NCBI GenBank assembly: GCA_947489585.1
Contig: CANLEE010000005.1
Coordinates: 1-64,000, forward strand
Reading direction: 5' to 3'
DNA length: 64,000 bases
Source of the DNA: an uncultured Psychroserpens sp.
GTDB lineage: Bacteria > Bacteroidota > Bacteroidia > Flavobacteriales > Flavobacteriaceae
The notes beneath the pieces were generated by a model. The model did not search any database, had not been told where the DNA came from, and saw only the letters and a list, made by a program, of their open reading frames with translations. The position numbers and the translations under genes were made by a program. Positions 17,792 to 28,000 of the stretch are shown piece by piece (positions within the stretch are counted from its first letter, which is position 1; every line of letters starts with the position of its first letter).

Positions 17792-18373
17792 TTATGCTGA
17801 AAATGTTAAAAATAAAAACAAGAATAACCACAGTATATCTACAAAGTGCCAAAAGGTAGCCGAGAGTTCCATACCTAGTAGTTCTGTTGCTGTATATTTT
17901 TGTTTAAAATGATTATAAATTACAACCATTATTGAAATAAGTCCAGCCACAACATGCAAAATGTGAACCGCAGCAATAACATAAATAAAACTCATGGTCA
18001 CATTAGACGTAGCTCCAGTAAAATGATATCCCGAATCTACAATTTGCTGAAATCCATAAAACTGACAAGCAATAAAGGCTACACCTAACAAAAATGTTAA
18101 TAATAACATAACTGTTGTTAATTGTCTAACACCATTTTTTAATGCGCGTTTTGCCAACATAAACGTGATACTACTCACCACAATAATAATACAGCTTATT
18201 AAAAATGCTTTTGGCATTGTAAAATCGTGCATCCAATCTTCACGCTTTTTGCTTACTAGTACTGCACTAGTTAAACCTGCAAACGACATAATTAAAGATC
18301 CAATCCCAAACCAAAGCATCATGCGTTTGGCTCTGTCGTTTTTTTCTTTTAGTGTTCCTTCTGTTAAATCCAT
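17792..18373 (-). CDS. Second cytochrome c oxidase subunit III (short form)
   Basis: This 193-residue heme-copper oxidase subunit III has five predicted helices. It has the AVHILHVVAGL helix (about 134-144) and the SATFWHFVDILWLFLFLFL terminus, both family signatures. It lacks the 110-residue loop of its downstream paralogue. The start is 1 bp after the cyoE stop, so the two are translationally coupled. Two subunit III genes side by side are usual in this group; which one joins the aa3 complex cannot be told from sequence alone. Confidence 0.92.
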   Translation of the reverse strand: MDLTEGTLKEKNDRAKRMMLWFGIGSLIMSFAGLTSAVLVSKKREDWMHDFTMPKAFLISCIIIVVSSITFMLAKRALKNGVRQLTTVMLLLTFLLGVAFIACQFYGFQQIVDSGYHFTGATSNVTMSFIYVIAAVHILHVVAGLISIMVVIYNHFKQKYTATELLGMELSATFWHFVDILWLFLFLFLTFSA

Positions 18374-18374
18374 T

Positions 18375-19268
18375 TTATCTTATAAATTTATCTACAACAT
18401 ATACTATTTGAAGTAATGTAATGTATGACACACTAGATAACATCAATTGTTTTGCTGCTTTAGCAGTTCGTTTTTTAAATAATTCAAAAGCATAATATAA
18501 CATCACCAAACCAAGCGCAAATACAATGATTGCCGCTACAATTGATAATTTTAAATCGCCTGTTACACCAAACACTGGTACTATTGATATTAATATCGTC
18601 CAAATGGTGTACATAATGGTTTGTACTGCCGTGCCTTTATCTCGTTTTCGAGTTGGTAACATATAGAAACCTCCCTTTTCATAATCTTCAAATAAAAACC
18701 AACCAATGGCCCAAAAGTGTGGGAATTGCCAAAAAAACTGCAACGCAAATAAAGTGCCTGGCTCAATACCAAAATCATTTCTCGCTGCAACCCAACCCAG
18801 CATAAACGGGATAGCACCAGGTATAGCACCAACAAAAACTGCTAAAGGTGTTTTTGTTTTTAAAGGCGTATACACACAAGTATATAGAAAAATAGAAATG
18901 GCACCATACATTGCCGTACGCTCATTAATAACATACAATACAGCAATTCCTAAAATGGTAAAAATACTTGCAATAATAAAAGCCGAACGTACGCTCATTC
19001 GTCCAGCAGGAACTGGTCGGTTTTTAGTACGATCCATCAAAGCATCTAAATCTTTCTCGATGATTTGATTAAATGCATTAGATGCTCCAACCATAAAATA
19101 GCCACCAAATGCTAATAAAACCAAAGTGTAAATATCTACTTCAATAGCACCAAGCAAATATCCAGCAAGTGCTGAAAACACCACACTTACAGAAAGTCTG
19201 ATTTTAGTAATATCCTTGAAATCGGAAATTATAGAAGCGGGTTTAACAGTTGAATTTGCAGTACTCAA
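18375..19268 (-). CDS. cyoE: Protoheme IX farnesyltransferase (heme O synthase)
   Basis: CyoE/CtaB converts heme B to heme O by adding a farnesyl group, a precursor of heme A for the aa3 oxidase. The UbiA-family motifs are visible: NAFNQIIEKDLDALMDRTKNRP (first Asp-rich motif, split here for length) and YEKGGFYMLP in the second. Nine membrane segments are likely. The open frame extends to a TTG at 19322, but a TAnnTTTG box at 19292-19299 lies inside that extension. Initiation at the TTG at 19268 (297 residues, start MSTANSTVKPA) therefore fits both the promoter and the usual family length. Confidence 0.92.
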   Translation of the reverse strand: MSTANSTVKPASIISDFKDITKIRLSVSVVFSALAGYLLGAIEVDIYTLVLLAFGGYFMVGASNAFNQIIEKDLDALMDRTKNRPVPAGRMSVRSAFIIASIFTILGIAVLYVINERTAMYGAISIFLYTCVYTPLKTKTPLAVFVGAIPGAIPFMLGWVAARNDFGIEPGTLFALQFFWQFPHFWAIGWFLFEDYEKGGFYMLPTRKRDKGTAVQTIMYTIWTILISIVPVFGVTGDLKLSIVAAIIVFALGLVMLYYAFELFKKRTAKAAKQLMLSSVSYITLLQIVYVVDKFIR

Positions 19269-19291
19269 TACTTGTGATTTTATTGCGTTTG

Positions 19292-19299
19292 CAAAGATA
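19292..19299 (-). promoter_or_regulatory. Putative -7 box for cyoE
   Basis: Minus-strand TATCTTTG fits TAnnTTTG, 23 bp before the TTG at 19268. If used, it rules out translation from the more upstream TTG at 19322. Confidence 0.5.
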
Positions 19300-19396
19300 C
19301 TCTGAAAAATGCTTTTGGGCAATTCTATTCACAAATAAATAGAGGCTATGTAAGTTTCTTTATCTTTATGAGACTTTTGTTTAAAACCATATAACC

Positions 19397-20278
19397 ATGA
19401 AATCTATTACTACACTTATTTTTATTGCTTTTTTATCCTTCGGAACTATCGCTAACGCTCAATTTGATAAGGTCAAGATTGAAACTGTGAACATTTCAGA
19501 TCATGTGTATATGCTCAAAGGTGCTGGCGGAAATATTGGTGTATCTGTTGGAGACGATGGTGTCTTTGTGATTGACGACCAGTTTGCACCATTATCAGAA
19601 AAAATACATACAGCCATAAAAGCCTTAAGTGATAAAGACATCAAGTTTTTAGTCAACACGCATTATCATGGTGACCATACAGGCGGAAATGAAAACATGC
19701 AAAAGCTAGGTGCTACTATTATTGCTCATGACAATGTAAGACAGCGTTTAGAAACTACGCCAAAACGTGATGGCTCTATGCAACCCAAAGGTGCTTTACC
19801 AATTATTACGTTTAATGATGAATTGAGTCTTCATATTAATGGTGAAGAAGTAGATGTGTTTCATGTAGATCACGCGCATACTGATGGTGATGCCTTATTA
19901 TATTTTACGAAAAGTAATGTGTTACATACAGGAGACACGTATTTTAATGGACGTTATCCTTATATCGATTTAAAATCTGGAGGTTCTGTAGACGGTTATA
20001 TCAAAGCGGTAAAAACAGGTCTACAACATATTAATGAGGACACTAAAATTATTCCTGGTCACGGCAAGCTATCCAACAAAACTGAATACCAAGCCTTCTT
20101 AACCATGCTAGAAGATTTAAGAGCCAAAATGCTTGTGGAGATTAAAGCAGGAAAAACCGAAGAGGAGGTTGCCAAAAACCAAGCCATAACTAAATACTAT
20201 GATGATTTAAACTATGGTACAGGCTATATCAATCCTGAAAAAATGCGCCGTACCTTGTATTTGAGTTTGAAAAAGTAA
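19397..20278 (+). CDS. Secreted metallo-beta-lactamase-fold hydrolase
   Basis: The 293-residue protein has a signal peptide (1-21, ending ANAQ) and an MBL fold. Zinc ligands are present: THYHGDHTGG (HxHxDH, about 92-97), His in the DHAHTDGD segment (about 158), the Asp in HTGDTYF (about 178) and the late His in IPGHG (about 221). It is not a standard class B beta-lactamase; the arrangement matches the broad periplasmic MBL group often called SoxH or beta-lactamase-like. Substrate unknown. It is alone on the plus strand, converging on remB with 7 bp between stops. Confidence 0.88.
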   Translation: MKSITTLIFIAFLSFGTIANAQFDKVKIETVNISDHVYMLKGAGGNIGVSVGDDGVFVIDDQFAPLSEKIHTAIKALSDKDIKFLVNTHYHGDHTGGNENMQKLGATIIAHDNVRQRLETTPKRDGSMQPKGALPIITFNDELSLHINGEEVDVFHVDHAHTDGDALLYFTKSNVLHTGDTYFNGRYPYIDLKSGGSVDGYIKAVKTGLQHINEDTKIIPGHGKLSNKTEYQAFLTMLEDLRAKMLVEIKAGKTEEEVAKNQAITKYYDDLNYGTGYINPEKMRRTLYLSLKK

Positions 20279-20285
20279 TAACCCC

Positions 20286-22406
20286 TTAAAAATCATTATA
20301 CCAATTAAACAAATCGGTTCTTACACCAAGTGTAAACCAAGCAGTACTGGTATCTAATGCAGCAGCCGTATTGGCTTGTGGGTTATAATTTCGGAATGTA
20401 ATATTAGTAAACAATCTCAGGTTAGTCACAGGGTTAATAATATAACCACCTGCTACATCGGCTTGAAACACATTGGTACTATTTCCTTGCCCAACTGTGA
20501 TACCTGTATTGGCGTTTCGATCAACTTCACTCCTATATATATTGCTGCCATAGTTGGCAAAATCATCACCTTCATTAAAATCAAAGCCGCGTTTTCCAAA
20601 GACAAATTTTGCATCTGCAAACCAACGCTTATAATTATATCGACCAATAATAATAGCTTCGCTAAAATTGGCGCCCCAAAGGTGTGCCATAGGTTGATTG
20701 TTATGTGCATAGTTGAGTACAATAGAGTTATGCGAATAGGTATATGGTCGTACACGATTGTATTCAAACTGAAGTAATAAATTATCAACTTTAAAGGCAT
20801 CAAAATATTTTACACCCAATTGGTAGCCAAACTTATTTTTCCAGCTTTTGTCACCTCCTGTAATGTCGCTCAACGAAAATTCATCGAGGATAAATTGTCC
20901 GTAGACATTCACCTTATTATTCCATTTGTATTTTGCTGAAGCTCCTAAAATAGCATTACCAGCATCTTGTCCTGTTGAAAACTCAATGGCTCTATAAAAA
21001 ATGACTGGGTTTAAATAGTTGATGTCAAAACCTCTGTCATTATCGTTAGTCCATAGTACAGATTCAAATAAACCAATATTTAAACGTTTAGAGACATTCC
21101 AACTTAAATAGTGGTTTGCCATGTACTTGGTTAAAAAGGCACCATCTTCGGTCACTTCAGCTCTTACATCTCTAAGCCACATCCAAGTATTGGTGTATTT
21201 AATTTTCCAGAATTTGGTATTGATTTTTAAAAATGGATATGGACTCGCAGCATCACTTTGTAGTAACGACCTATAACCGTCACCTATAAAATTTTTGCCA
21301 TGTCCAAACTGAATATTGATAAACTTCGCCGGTGTATATGACAGGTAGGCTTCAGCAACAGGATAATCAAAGCCATCATCTTTAAAACTCTTAGACAAAC
21401 CTCTTCCTGGCACAATAGCTTCACCGCCTTCAGCTTGAAGGCTTATGGCATATTCATTAAAATATTTCGCAAAACGACCTTGACTTTCATAAACTGATGC
21501 CGAGAAATTAAACTTTTTACCCAAACCTCCTTGAATAAAAATTCCTCTGGTATTGTTATAGGTTGAACTAAAGTCGGCTTCGGTATCTTTACCGAGTTGA
21601 AGATCAAAAACTGGATCTGCCGTAAACCAATAGTCTTTACCTTGAACTTCAACCAAATGCTCATCCCATAATTTTCTTAACCACCAACTATCACTACCTT
21701 TTATCAAGGCTTCTTTTTCAGCTTTAAAATCATAATAGGCCGAAACATCATCATACATATAAGGTTTAGCAGCTGTATGGCTGTTAGTTCCTAGACCATT
21801 CATTTGTTGGTCAAATCTTGCATAATAGTTATGCGTAAACGGAATATTTAATTGGCTGCTGTACTCTAGTTTTTCATATTTGACAATACTATCATTAACA
21901 TTATCAAACTCTTTGCTTACGTCTGCATTTAAATCTGTAGTTGCTTTAATATCAACTATAGTACTTTCTTCTTTTTGCGTTTGAATTTCCACAGGATCAA
22001 TTAATGGGATTGTAATACCCAATGAATATTGAAAAAATGTAGGCTTACCATTATATGTTCCTGGTATTATTTTAGGCAGCTCGCCAAAAACCCGTCTGGT
22101 TTCTTCTTTGAGTTCATCGTATACGGCGTCGATATATAATACTGAAATTTTGCCGTCTTTATCAACTTCAAACAGGATATTAATTTCGCCTTTATAACTA
22201 TCATCATTAACAATTTGTGGAACGTTAAATGAATTAAAAATATGTGTGTTTATTTTTGCATTGAAGCAGGCTTTTAAGTCGTCAATAGGTTGTGATTCGC
22301 ACTCTGGAAATACTGGTGACTTTTCAAAATTTGAAATGTCTTGAGCTGCTAAGAAAGCAAAAGAGCACAAAAACACAAATAAGAAGCAATTCTTCATATA
22401 GTACAT
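20286..22406 (-). CDS. remB: Probable gliding motility protein RemB: TonB-domain plus outer-membrane barrel
   Basis: The 706-residue protein has a signal peptide (MKNCFLF through FLAAQ). The first 150 residues carry a TonB C-terminal-like domain (PVFPECESQ, CFNAKI, FEVDKDGKIS, GELPKIIPG). The rest, from about 185, is beta-rich with alternating aromatic residues and ends in NWYNDF, as in outer-membrane barrels. The FGHGKNFIGDGYRSLLQSD segment is like Wzi-type capsule proteins. In F. johnsoniae, as I recall, remB lies a few genes from sprA, as here. Name is by context and architecture and is not certain. ATG at 22397 (MKNC) may be the true start rather than 22406. Confidence 0.75.
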   Translation of the reverse strand: MYYMKNCFLFVFLCSFAFLAAQDISNFEKSPVFPECESQPIDDLKACFNAKINTHIFNSFNVPQIVNDDSYKGEINILFEVDKDGKISVLYIDAVYDELKEETRRVFGELPKIIPGTYNGKPTFFQYSLGITIPLIDPVEIQTQKEESTIVDIKATTDLNADVSKEFDNVNDSIVKYEKLEYSSQLNIPFTHNYYARFDQQMNGLGTNSHTAAKPYMYDDVSAYYDFKAEKEALIKGSDSWWLRKLWDEHLVEVQGKDYWFTADPVFDLQLGKDTEADFSSTYNNTRGIFIQGGLGKKFNFSASVYESQGRFAKYFNEYAISLQAEGGEAIVPGRGLSKSFKDDGFDYPVAEAYLSYTPAKFINIQFGHGKNFIGDGYRSLLQSDAASPYPFLKINTKFWKIKYTNTWMWLRDVRAEVTEDGAFLTKYMANHYLSWNVSKRLNIGLFESVLWTNDNDRGFDINYLNPVIFYRAIEFSTGQDAGNAILGASAKYKWNNKVNVYGQFILDEFSLSDITGGDKSWKNKFGYQLGVKYFDAFKVDNLLLQFEYNRVRPYTYSHNSIVLNYAHNNQPMAHLWGANFSEAIIIGRYNYKRWFADAKFVFGKRGFDFNEGDDFANYGSNIYRSEVDRNANTGITVGQGNSTNVFQADVAGGYIINPVTNLRLFTNITFRNYNPQANTAAALDTSTAWFTLGVRTDLFNWYNDF

Positions 22407-22458
22407 ACAGCATTTAGTTGCCGAAAGATACTATTTTTTTCAAAATGGATTGTTAAAA

Positions 22459-22495
22459 AAGAGCCGGTCTAAAATAAGTTTTTAGACCGGCTCTT
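22459..22495 (-). terminator. Strong terminator after the first downstream TonB gene
   Basis: A perfect 16-bp stem (arms at 22459-22474 and 22480-22495) encloses the five-base loop TAAGT. On the minus strand it is followed by TTTTTTAACA. It lies 24 bp past the stop of the tonB gene at 22520. Confidence 0.88.
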
Positions 22496-22519
22496 CAATT
22501 TTAATTTAAAGTTCTATTT

Positions 22520-23311
22520 TTAATGATTCACATTAAATACTATTGGCAAATTATAAAGTACTGAAACTGGCTTTTCTCTTTGCAAGCCTGGTTTCATTTG
22601 AGGTATTTTATTTGTCACACGCTCAGCTTCTTTCTCTAACCTTGGATGTGGTGCTCTGGTTTTAATATCGGTAATTTCACCTTTTTGATTAATTTTAAAC
22701 TGAACAGTAATACGTTGTTTACCCGACAGACCTAATTTTGAAGCCAAATCGGTATCAAAACGTCTTTGCACCAGTTTTCCAATTTTTTCATTCATACATT
22801 TAATACGATCCTTGTTTGTTTTCTTTCTTTCGCATCCTGGGTAAATTGGTACAATTTCGACTTTGGTTAAATCTAATGGCTTTTCAATAATGACTGGCTC
22901 TTCGATTTTTTCAAACGTATTAGGGTTTAAAATTTCTGAAGTTGAAGCTGGCTTAGTAATTAAATCCATAATCTCAGTCGGGACATTATTTTCAACAACT
23001 TTAATTTTGTCTGTAATAATTTTCTTCTTTTGCTTTTTCACTGGCTCTTGCTTGGGAGCATCGTCTTCAACAATAACATTCACCATCTGGTAAGTATTAT
23101 CATCTGGAGCTAATGTAGTGTACTCTTTTGGTTCAAATACTTTGTCTTCAAATTTCATCTCGAACATGGCATAGGTACCCAACAAACAGAGAATAAGTCC
23201 GATTTGAAAATACAACGATGAGTTTTTTTGTAAATTTACATCGTGCTTGTGTGATTTTTGCACTTCATTGCTCTGACCAGCAATATTGTGCGATTTTTTA
23301 AAATCTTTCAT
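22520..23311 (-). CDS. Energy transducer TonB
   Basis: TonB links the ExbBD motor in the inner membrane to outer-membrane receptors. This 263-residue protein has a cytoplasmic lead, one membrane helix (about 33-50), a lysine-rich periplasmic spacer, and a C-terminal TonB domain (about 150-263) with PGCERKK, KINQKGEITDI, PHPRLEKEAERV and KPVSVLYNLPIVF. It is paralogous to the neighbour at 23428 through the whole C-domain. It has its own strong terminator. No exbB/exbD is in the window. Confidence 0.9.
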   Translation of the reverse strand: MKDFKKSHNIAGQSNEVQKSHKHDVNLQKNSSLYFQIGLILCLLGTYAMFEMKFEDKVFEPKEYTTLAPDDNTYQMVNVIVEDDAPKQEPVKKQKKKIITDKIKVVENNVPTEIMDLITKPASTSEILNPNTFEKIEEPVIIEKPLDLTKVEIVPIYPGCERKKTNKDRIKCMNEKIGKLVQRRFDTDLASKLGLSGKQRITVQFKINQKGEITDIKTRAPHPRLEKEAERVTNKIPQMKPGLQREKPVSVLYNLPIVFNVNH

Positions 23312-23368
23312 AATACTTAATTTATAATGTTAATATTATGATAAAATTGCAATAAGCATACCAAAGTA

Positions 23369-23400
23369 AAAATCCCATCTAAGTATTTAGATGGGATTTT
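23369..23400 (-). terminator. Terminator after the upstream tonB gene
   Basis: A perfect 14-bp stem (23369-23382 with 23387-23400) around a four-base GTAT loop lies 28 bp past the stop of the tonB gene at 23428. On the minus strand the stem ends in a T-rich run. Confidence 0.85.
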
Positions 23401-23427
23401 GAAATTTTATGATATGCTAGTCTATAT

Positions 23428-24153
23428 CTAGTCTTGTACTTGGAATAAAATTGGTAAAGAGTAAGGTACGTTTACTGGCTTACCTCTTTGCTTACCAGGT
23501 TTCATTTTAGGCAATAAACCAATCACACGCTTTGCTTCTTTCTCAAGACCTGGATGCGGTGCTCTTGCTCTAATTCCAACAATGTTTCCTGTTTTATCAA
23601 TTTTGAAGATTACATTAATACGTTGTCTTCCTGAAAGTCCTAAATCACCAGCTAAATCTGTATTAAATTTCTTATTTACAAACTTGGCAATTTTATCAGA
23701 CATGCATTGTTTCTTTGCTTCGTTTCCTTTTTGTTTTTCACAACCAGGAAAAATAGGCACATTTTCAATAACATTAAAAGGAACGTCGATATCTTCTTCT
23801 ACTTCTTCTACTTCAATTTCTTCAACCTCAACAATCTCTTCTTCTTGATCTGTTTCAGTAGATTCGATTACGGTCTCTTCAATTTCCTTTTCATCTTCCA
23901 CGATTTCAATTTCTTCAGGTACAACTGGTGGTGGTGGTGGAGGTGGTGGTGGAATTATTTCTTGATTTGTAATTGGAATTTCTTCATCATCCAAATCATC
24001 CAAATCTAATTGTCCGATATCAATATTATCTTTTTCGTAAGACTTATAATTAATAGTCATATACGTTAAGGCTAACATCAACACCATACCTACAGCAAAA
24101 TAGAGTGAACTATTTCTACTCACGTCTGCTTTTGTACTTTTTTTAGGTTCCAT
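23428..24153 (-). CDS. Energy transducer TonB with polyproline spacer
   Basis: The protein has one membrane helix (about 18-36), an acidic spacer with nine consecutive prolines (about 66-75) flanked by Glu-rich runs, and a C-terminal TonB domain (about 130-241) matching the neighbouring paralogue (PGCEKQK, DLGLSGRQRINV, APHPGLEKEAKRV, MKPGKQRGKP). The open frame reaches TTG 24162, but ATG 24153 (MEPKKS) is the more natural start and gives 241 residues. It is tandem with the 22520 gene but each has a terminator, so expression is separate. Confidence 0.9.
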   Translation of the reverse strand: MEPKKSTKADVSRNSSLYFAVGMVLMLALTYMTINYKSYEKDNIDIGQLDLDDLDDEEIPITNQEIIPPPPPPPPPVVPEEIEIVEDEKEIEETVIESTETDQEEEIVEVEEIEVEEVEEDIDVPFNVIENVPIFPGCEKQKGNEAKKQCMSDKIAKFVNKKFNTDLAGDLGLSGRQRINVIFKIDKTGNIVGIRARAPHPGLEKEAKRVIGLLPKMKPGKQRGKPVNVPYSLPILFQVQD

Positions 24154-24213
24154 GTGTTTCAAAGGTTTTTCAGAATGCTAAATTAACCAATAATTTGTTA
24201 AAAAAGCAAGCTA

Positions 24214-24603
24214 TTAATTCATTTTAACTTTAGTTTTTATCAAATATCTCAACACAATAACAGCAAGCAGTGCTCCTGATGTGTTTGCAACGACATCATA
24301 TGCGTCAAATATTCTATAAGATGTTAAACTATTTTGTAATAGCTCAAGAATTATGCCATATACACTGGTAAATAGGACGGAAATCATTATTGAGCTCTTA
24401 AAATTCTTAGAGTTACAATAATTATAGACCAATAGTGTAAACAAAAAATATGCTAGTACATGGTTGATTTTGTCATTCAATGTATGCTCCATTAATGGAA
24501 TATCCCTTGGATGCAACAAGCTCCCAATTGTTAATGCTATGACGTATATTAAAACAATAGGCAGAGCCCATTTTTTAAGCACCAATAAGAGCTTTGTAAT
24601 CAT
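24214..24603 (-). CDS. VanZ family membrane protein
   Basis: The 129-residue protein has four predicted membrane helices (about 12-29, 48-63, 72-91, 105-122). [13 protein letters not shown] and the GIILELLQ motif followed by [15 protein letters not shown] are the VanZ-family signature. Its name comes from teicoplanin resistance, but homologues like this are of unknown function and no resistance genes are near. It overlaps the end of gcvH by 29 bp, so it is likely cotranscribed with gcvH. Confidence 0.88.
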   Translation of the reverse strand: MITKLLLVLKKWALPIVLIYVIALTIGSLLHPRDIPLMEHTLNDKINHVLAYFLFTLLVYNYCNSKNFKSSIMISVLFTSVYGIILELLQNSLTSYRIFDAYDVVANTSGALLAVIVLRYLIKTKVKMN

Positions 24604-24955
24604 CGGCTGATAATAAATTATCTATTTCTGAAGCATCAGAAAATTTTATTTTAATCATCCAACCATCACCATAAGGATCTGAGTTTACTTTTTCTGGTTC
24701 ATCTTCAAGACTCTCGTTAAATTCGACAATCTCACCAGATAGTGGCAAAAATAAATCTGAAACAGTTTTGACAGCTTCTACAGTACCGAAAATCTCTTCA
24801 ATTTCTAAAGTTTCATCTACTGTTTCAACTTCTACATAAACAATGTCTCCTAATTCGCTTTGTGCGAAATCTGTAACGCCAACTGTGGCTGTATCACCTT
24901 CAATTTTAACCCATTCGTGGTCTTTGGTGTATTTTAAATCTGATGGTATATTCAT
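24575..24955 (-). CDS. gcvH: Glycine cleavage system H protein
   Basis: GcvH shuttles the aminomethyl group between the P and T proteins on a lipoyl arm. At 126 residues it has the standard length. The lipoylation site is Lys63 in [11 protein letters not shown], and the family start [10 protein letters not shown] and the [12 protein letters not shown] segment are both present. P and T are not in the window, as usual when gcvH stands alone in Bacteroidota. It has its own promoter box at 24985-24992 and starts 62 bp after the end of sprA. Confidence 0.96.
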   Translation of the reverse strand: MNIPSDLKYTKDHEWVKIEGDTATVGVTDFAQSELGDIVYVEVETVDETLEIEEIFGTVEAVKTVSDLFLPLSGEIVEFNESLEDEPEKVNSDPYGDGWMIKIKFSDASEIDNLLSADDYKALIGA

Positions 24956-24984
24956 CTTTTAAATTAAAAATTATTGTATCACTA

Positions 24985-24992
24985 CAAATGTA
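24985..24992 (-). promoter_or_regulatory. Putative -7 box for gcvH
   Basis: Minus-strand TACATTTG fits TAnnTTTG and lies 30 bp before the gcvH ATG, within the 62-bp gap after sprA. Confidence 0.5.
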
Positions 24993-25017
24993 AATTTTTT
25001 AGGCTTCAATTACTAGG

Positions 25018-28000
25018 TTAATTTCCAAAATTGTATCGTAATGTAAATCCTGTTCTAATTGTTGTTTGCGGAAAAGCTGTTGATATTTCGTATTCTGAAA
25101 ACGTATAATCAAAATAGAAAATCGCAGTTAGATTCTTTGTAAATGCGTAATCTGCTGTATACTTTAATCCCCAAATGGTTTGACCTTGAGTGATTTGATT
25201 ATTTTCAATATCCAGATATCTAATTATCGTTTTATTATTTCTTACAGAAACATCAGCCTTCATGTTTAAGTCACTTTTAATCACTTGTTTTGGTCCAGCT
25301 AATTTAGAACGTATACGTAAATCTTTGATACGGTATCCTAGTCCTAAAATGTATTCTTTACCTTGAATTTCAGTGAGTAAGTTATTATCAAAACTCAGTG
25401 ATAAGATTCTATCCTTTTTCATTTCGGCAAGTATCTTAATTGAATTTTTCATTTCAAAATCCAATCTAAATAATGGGCTAAACTGTTCTTCTAAATTAAT
25501 ATTACTAAAGACCGTTCTATTTTTAAAGTTACCTGATTGATCTAATACTTCAGGGTTTTGACTTTCATAGGCCACTCCTGGTTGTAATAAGTCTGGGTTT
25601 AAATCAAGGTTGGTTCTAAATTGGTTAATGGTATAGCTAGAACGATAGCCATGCGTTATAGAAAAACGCTTAAAGTTCTTTTTAAACCATTTCATTTTCA
25701 TGAAACCAGTATACTTTAATTGCCAGTTAGGAATTGGGATGTCTCTAAATGCAGATAAACTAATTTTGTCTGCACTAGACCCTTTATAAGCTGCGAGAAA
25801 TGATGGTAATAATACGGCCTGACTATTTTTTCCAAAACCAAGCGGATACCCTTCTCCGTCTACAGCAAAGTTATTGTTACCATAGAAGTTTCTTGCTAAT
25901 CGTCGTGCTACAATTAATCGGTTAGCTCTAAAATCTTCAAAAGGTGCCGACTGTGTTTCATCACTCTTACTAAATGCAGTTTTAATTAACGATGTTGAAA
26001 TATTAAAGTTTCCGAAAGAATTAGTAATTAATTCATTGTAAGTATCACTAAATCCATCGCCATCAACATCTGTAGCATTGAAGTTTTGCGTCATATTTTC
26101 AGAATACACCCGTCCTCCAGTTAAATCTATATTTAAATCTTTTATCAATTCTACATCAGCCGATAAATCTAAGACACGATTAGTCGTTTCACTATACTGT
26201 TGGTTGAAATCAGGAAAAACCGTTAGCCATCCATTTCTTGCAACTAAGTCTCTAATATCACTTTGGCTACCAAATGTATAGCCTAATGTAGGTCTAAGTG
26301 TACCAATAAAACCAGGTGTTCTTAAATAACCTGGTAAGAATGTACCGTTATTTTCGGTATAGTTAATTTGCACACGCTTTACAGCTGTCAGCACATCTAT
26401 AAGTCCGTTTAAAGCTTTAGAACCTCCAGATTTTTTGTTTGGCGTATCACCAGGTTTAGCTGCAGCATTAGGTTGTCCATCTTTACTCAAGCCACTAGGA
26501 GTTGCCCCTCTTCTAGGGGTTCTAGTTTTCTTTTTTGTTAACCCAACATATTTGTATAAGGTTTCTAGGTTAAATGTTGTATTGATATTATGTGTATTGG
26601 CATTTTGGATAGAATTACCCAAGTTATATGTGGTAAATGAACCATCATCATTTTGAATTGGTAAATTACTATTTAAATCAGAGCCTTTTTGCCATTGAAA
26701 ATCTCCTGTATATGAATAAGTTGCACGTAAAAAGCTTAATGTAGGAATCTTATACAGTGGTATTTCATAATTTAACTGCAGTTGTTGATTTTGAATGTTT
26801 GGATCACCCAAATCAAAGAACCCATCCCAAACATCCAATTCAGGATCTTGTCTTCCATTGATGACATCGTTCACAAAATAATTCCTAACAATATTTGTAT
26901 TTGCAGCCGTAAAGTTTAAACTTAATGCTTTCGTCAAATTAAAGTTAAGCGCATATTGTGTATTGAAATTATAGTTTCTTCGGAATAATTCTTCTAAACC
27001 AATATTATCTCCTGTTAAATCAACCTCTCTAAATTTTTGTTTATTAAACTGACGAATAATATCAGTATTCACGGAAAAGCTAGTAGGAACAGGATTGAAG
27101 TTAAAGTCTTTCAGAATCTTCCAGTATTTGCCTCTAAATAATGAGTCATTTTTCTTGAAAGGCTCAATATTAAGTGGTTCGAAACTATAGTTATAATTAA
27201 CTCCTGCTCTAACATTTTGGCTTAGAGAATTTTCAATTTCAAAATCTCGGTGCTCTTCTTTATTATAAGAATAGTTGAATGTTAGGTTTTCAACATCATA
27301 AAAACGTGGCTTTTTATCTGTTGTTCTATTTTTTCTAACACCTATGAAATTAATACTTTTTCGTTTGGTATAATTCTCATTGACATTTAAAATCGAATCT
27401 CGATTGGTTGAATTATCTAATTGTGTTTGCAATTTTATATCTCTATAAAACTCGTCATATTCAGGTGTAATAATTTGTTCCCCAACAGCATAATTAAATG
27501 GTAATTGAATTCCCCATTTTTTTGGTAATAATTGTCCGAGATTTAAATTCGTAACGACATCGTATTGTTCAACATCCTCACGACTTCGTTCATTTGGTCG
27601 TTGTTCAACAGAACCAAAACCGATGGTACTTTTTCTACCTGTTGCACTTACATTAGCAAAGTCAGCAAAGTTAGCATCCAAAGCCGCTACTGCAGCCCAG
27701 CCACCTTCATTATCTAAATCAGCTAAACGCAATTCGTTAAACCATATTTCTCCACAAGCATCCATACCAGTTTGTCCAGAGTTCTTTACACCTACCATTA
27801 ACACTCTTACATCTCCAAAATTAGGATTACCAATAATCGCTAATCTTTGTTGACCAATAGTGTAGGGTGCAAATTCAGCTGTTTCTTGGAGTTCTCCATC
27901 AACAAGATCATAAAATGTAGGATCGACGTTGGCTAACGTTCCGTTAGAAATTCCTAAAGATTTCATTTGCTCTAGAACATCTAACTCTATATTAACCTCA

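Noticed and set aside
23930..23955. GGT-type microsatellite as possible phase-variable tract
   Set aside because: It encodes the polyproline spacer of TonB in triplets, so slippage by whole units would not change the frame; such spacers are normal.
24214..24603. VanZ-like gene as antibiotic resistance determinant
   Set aside because: Homologues of this kind are widespread and no vanA-type cluster is present.
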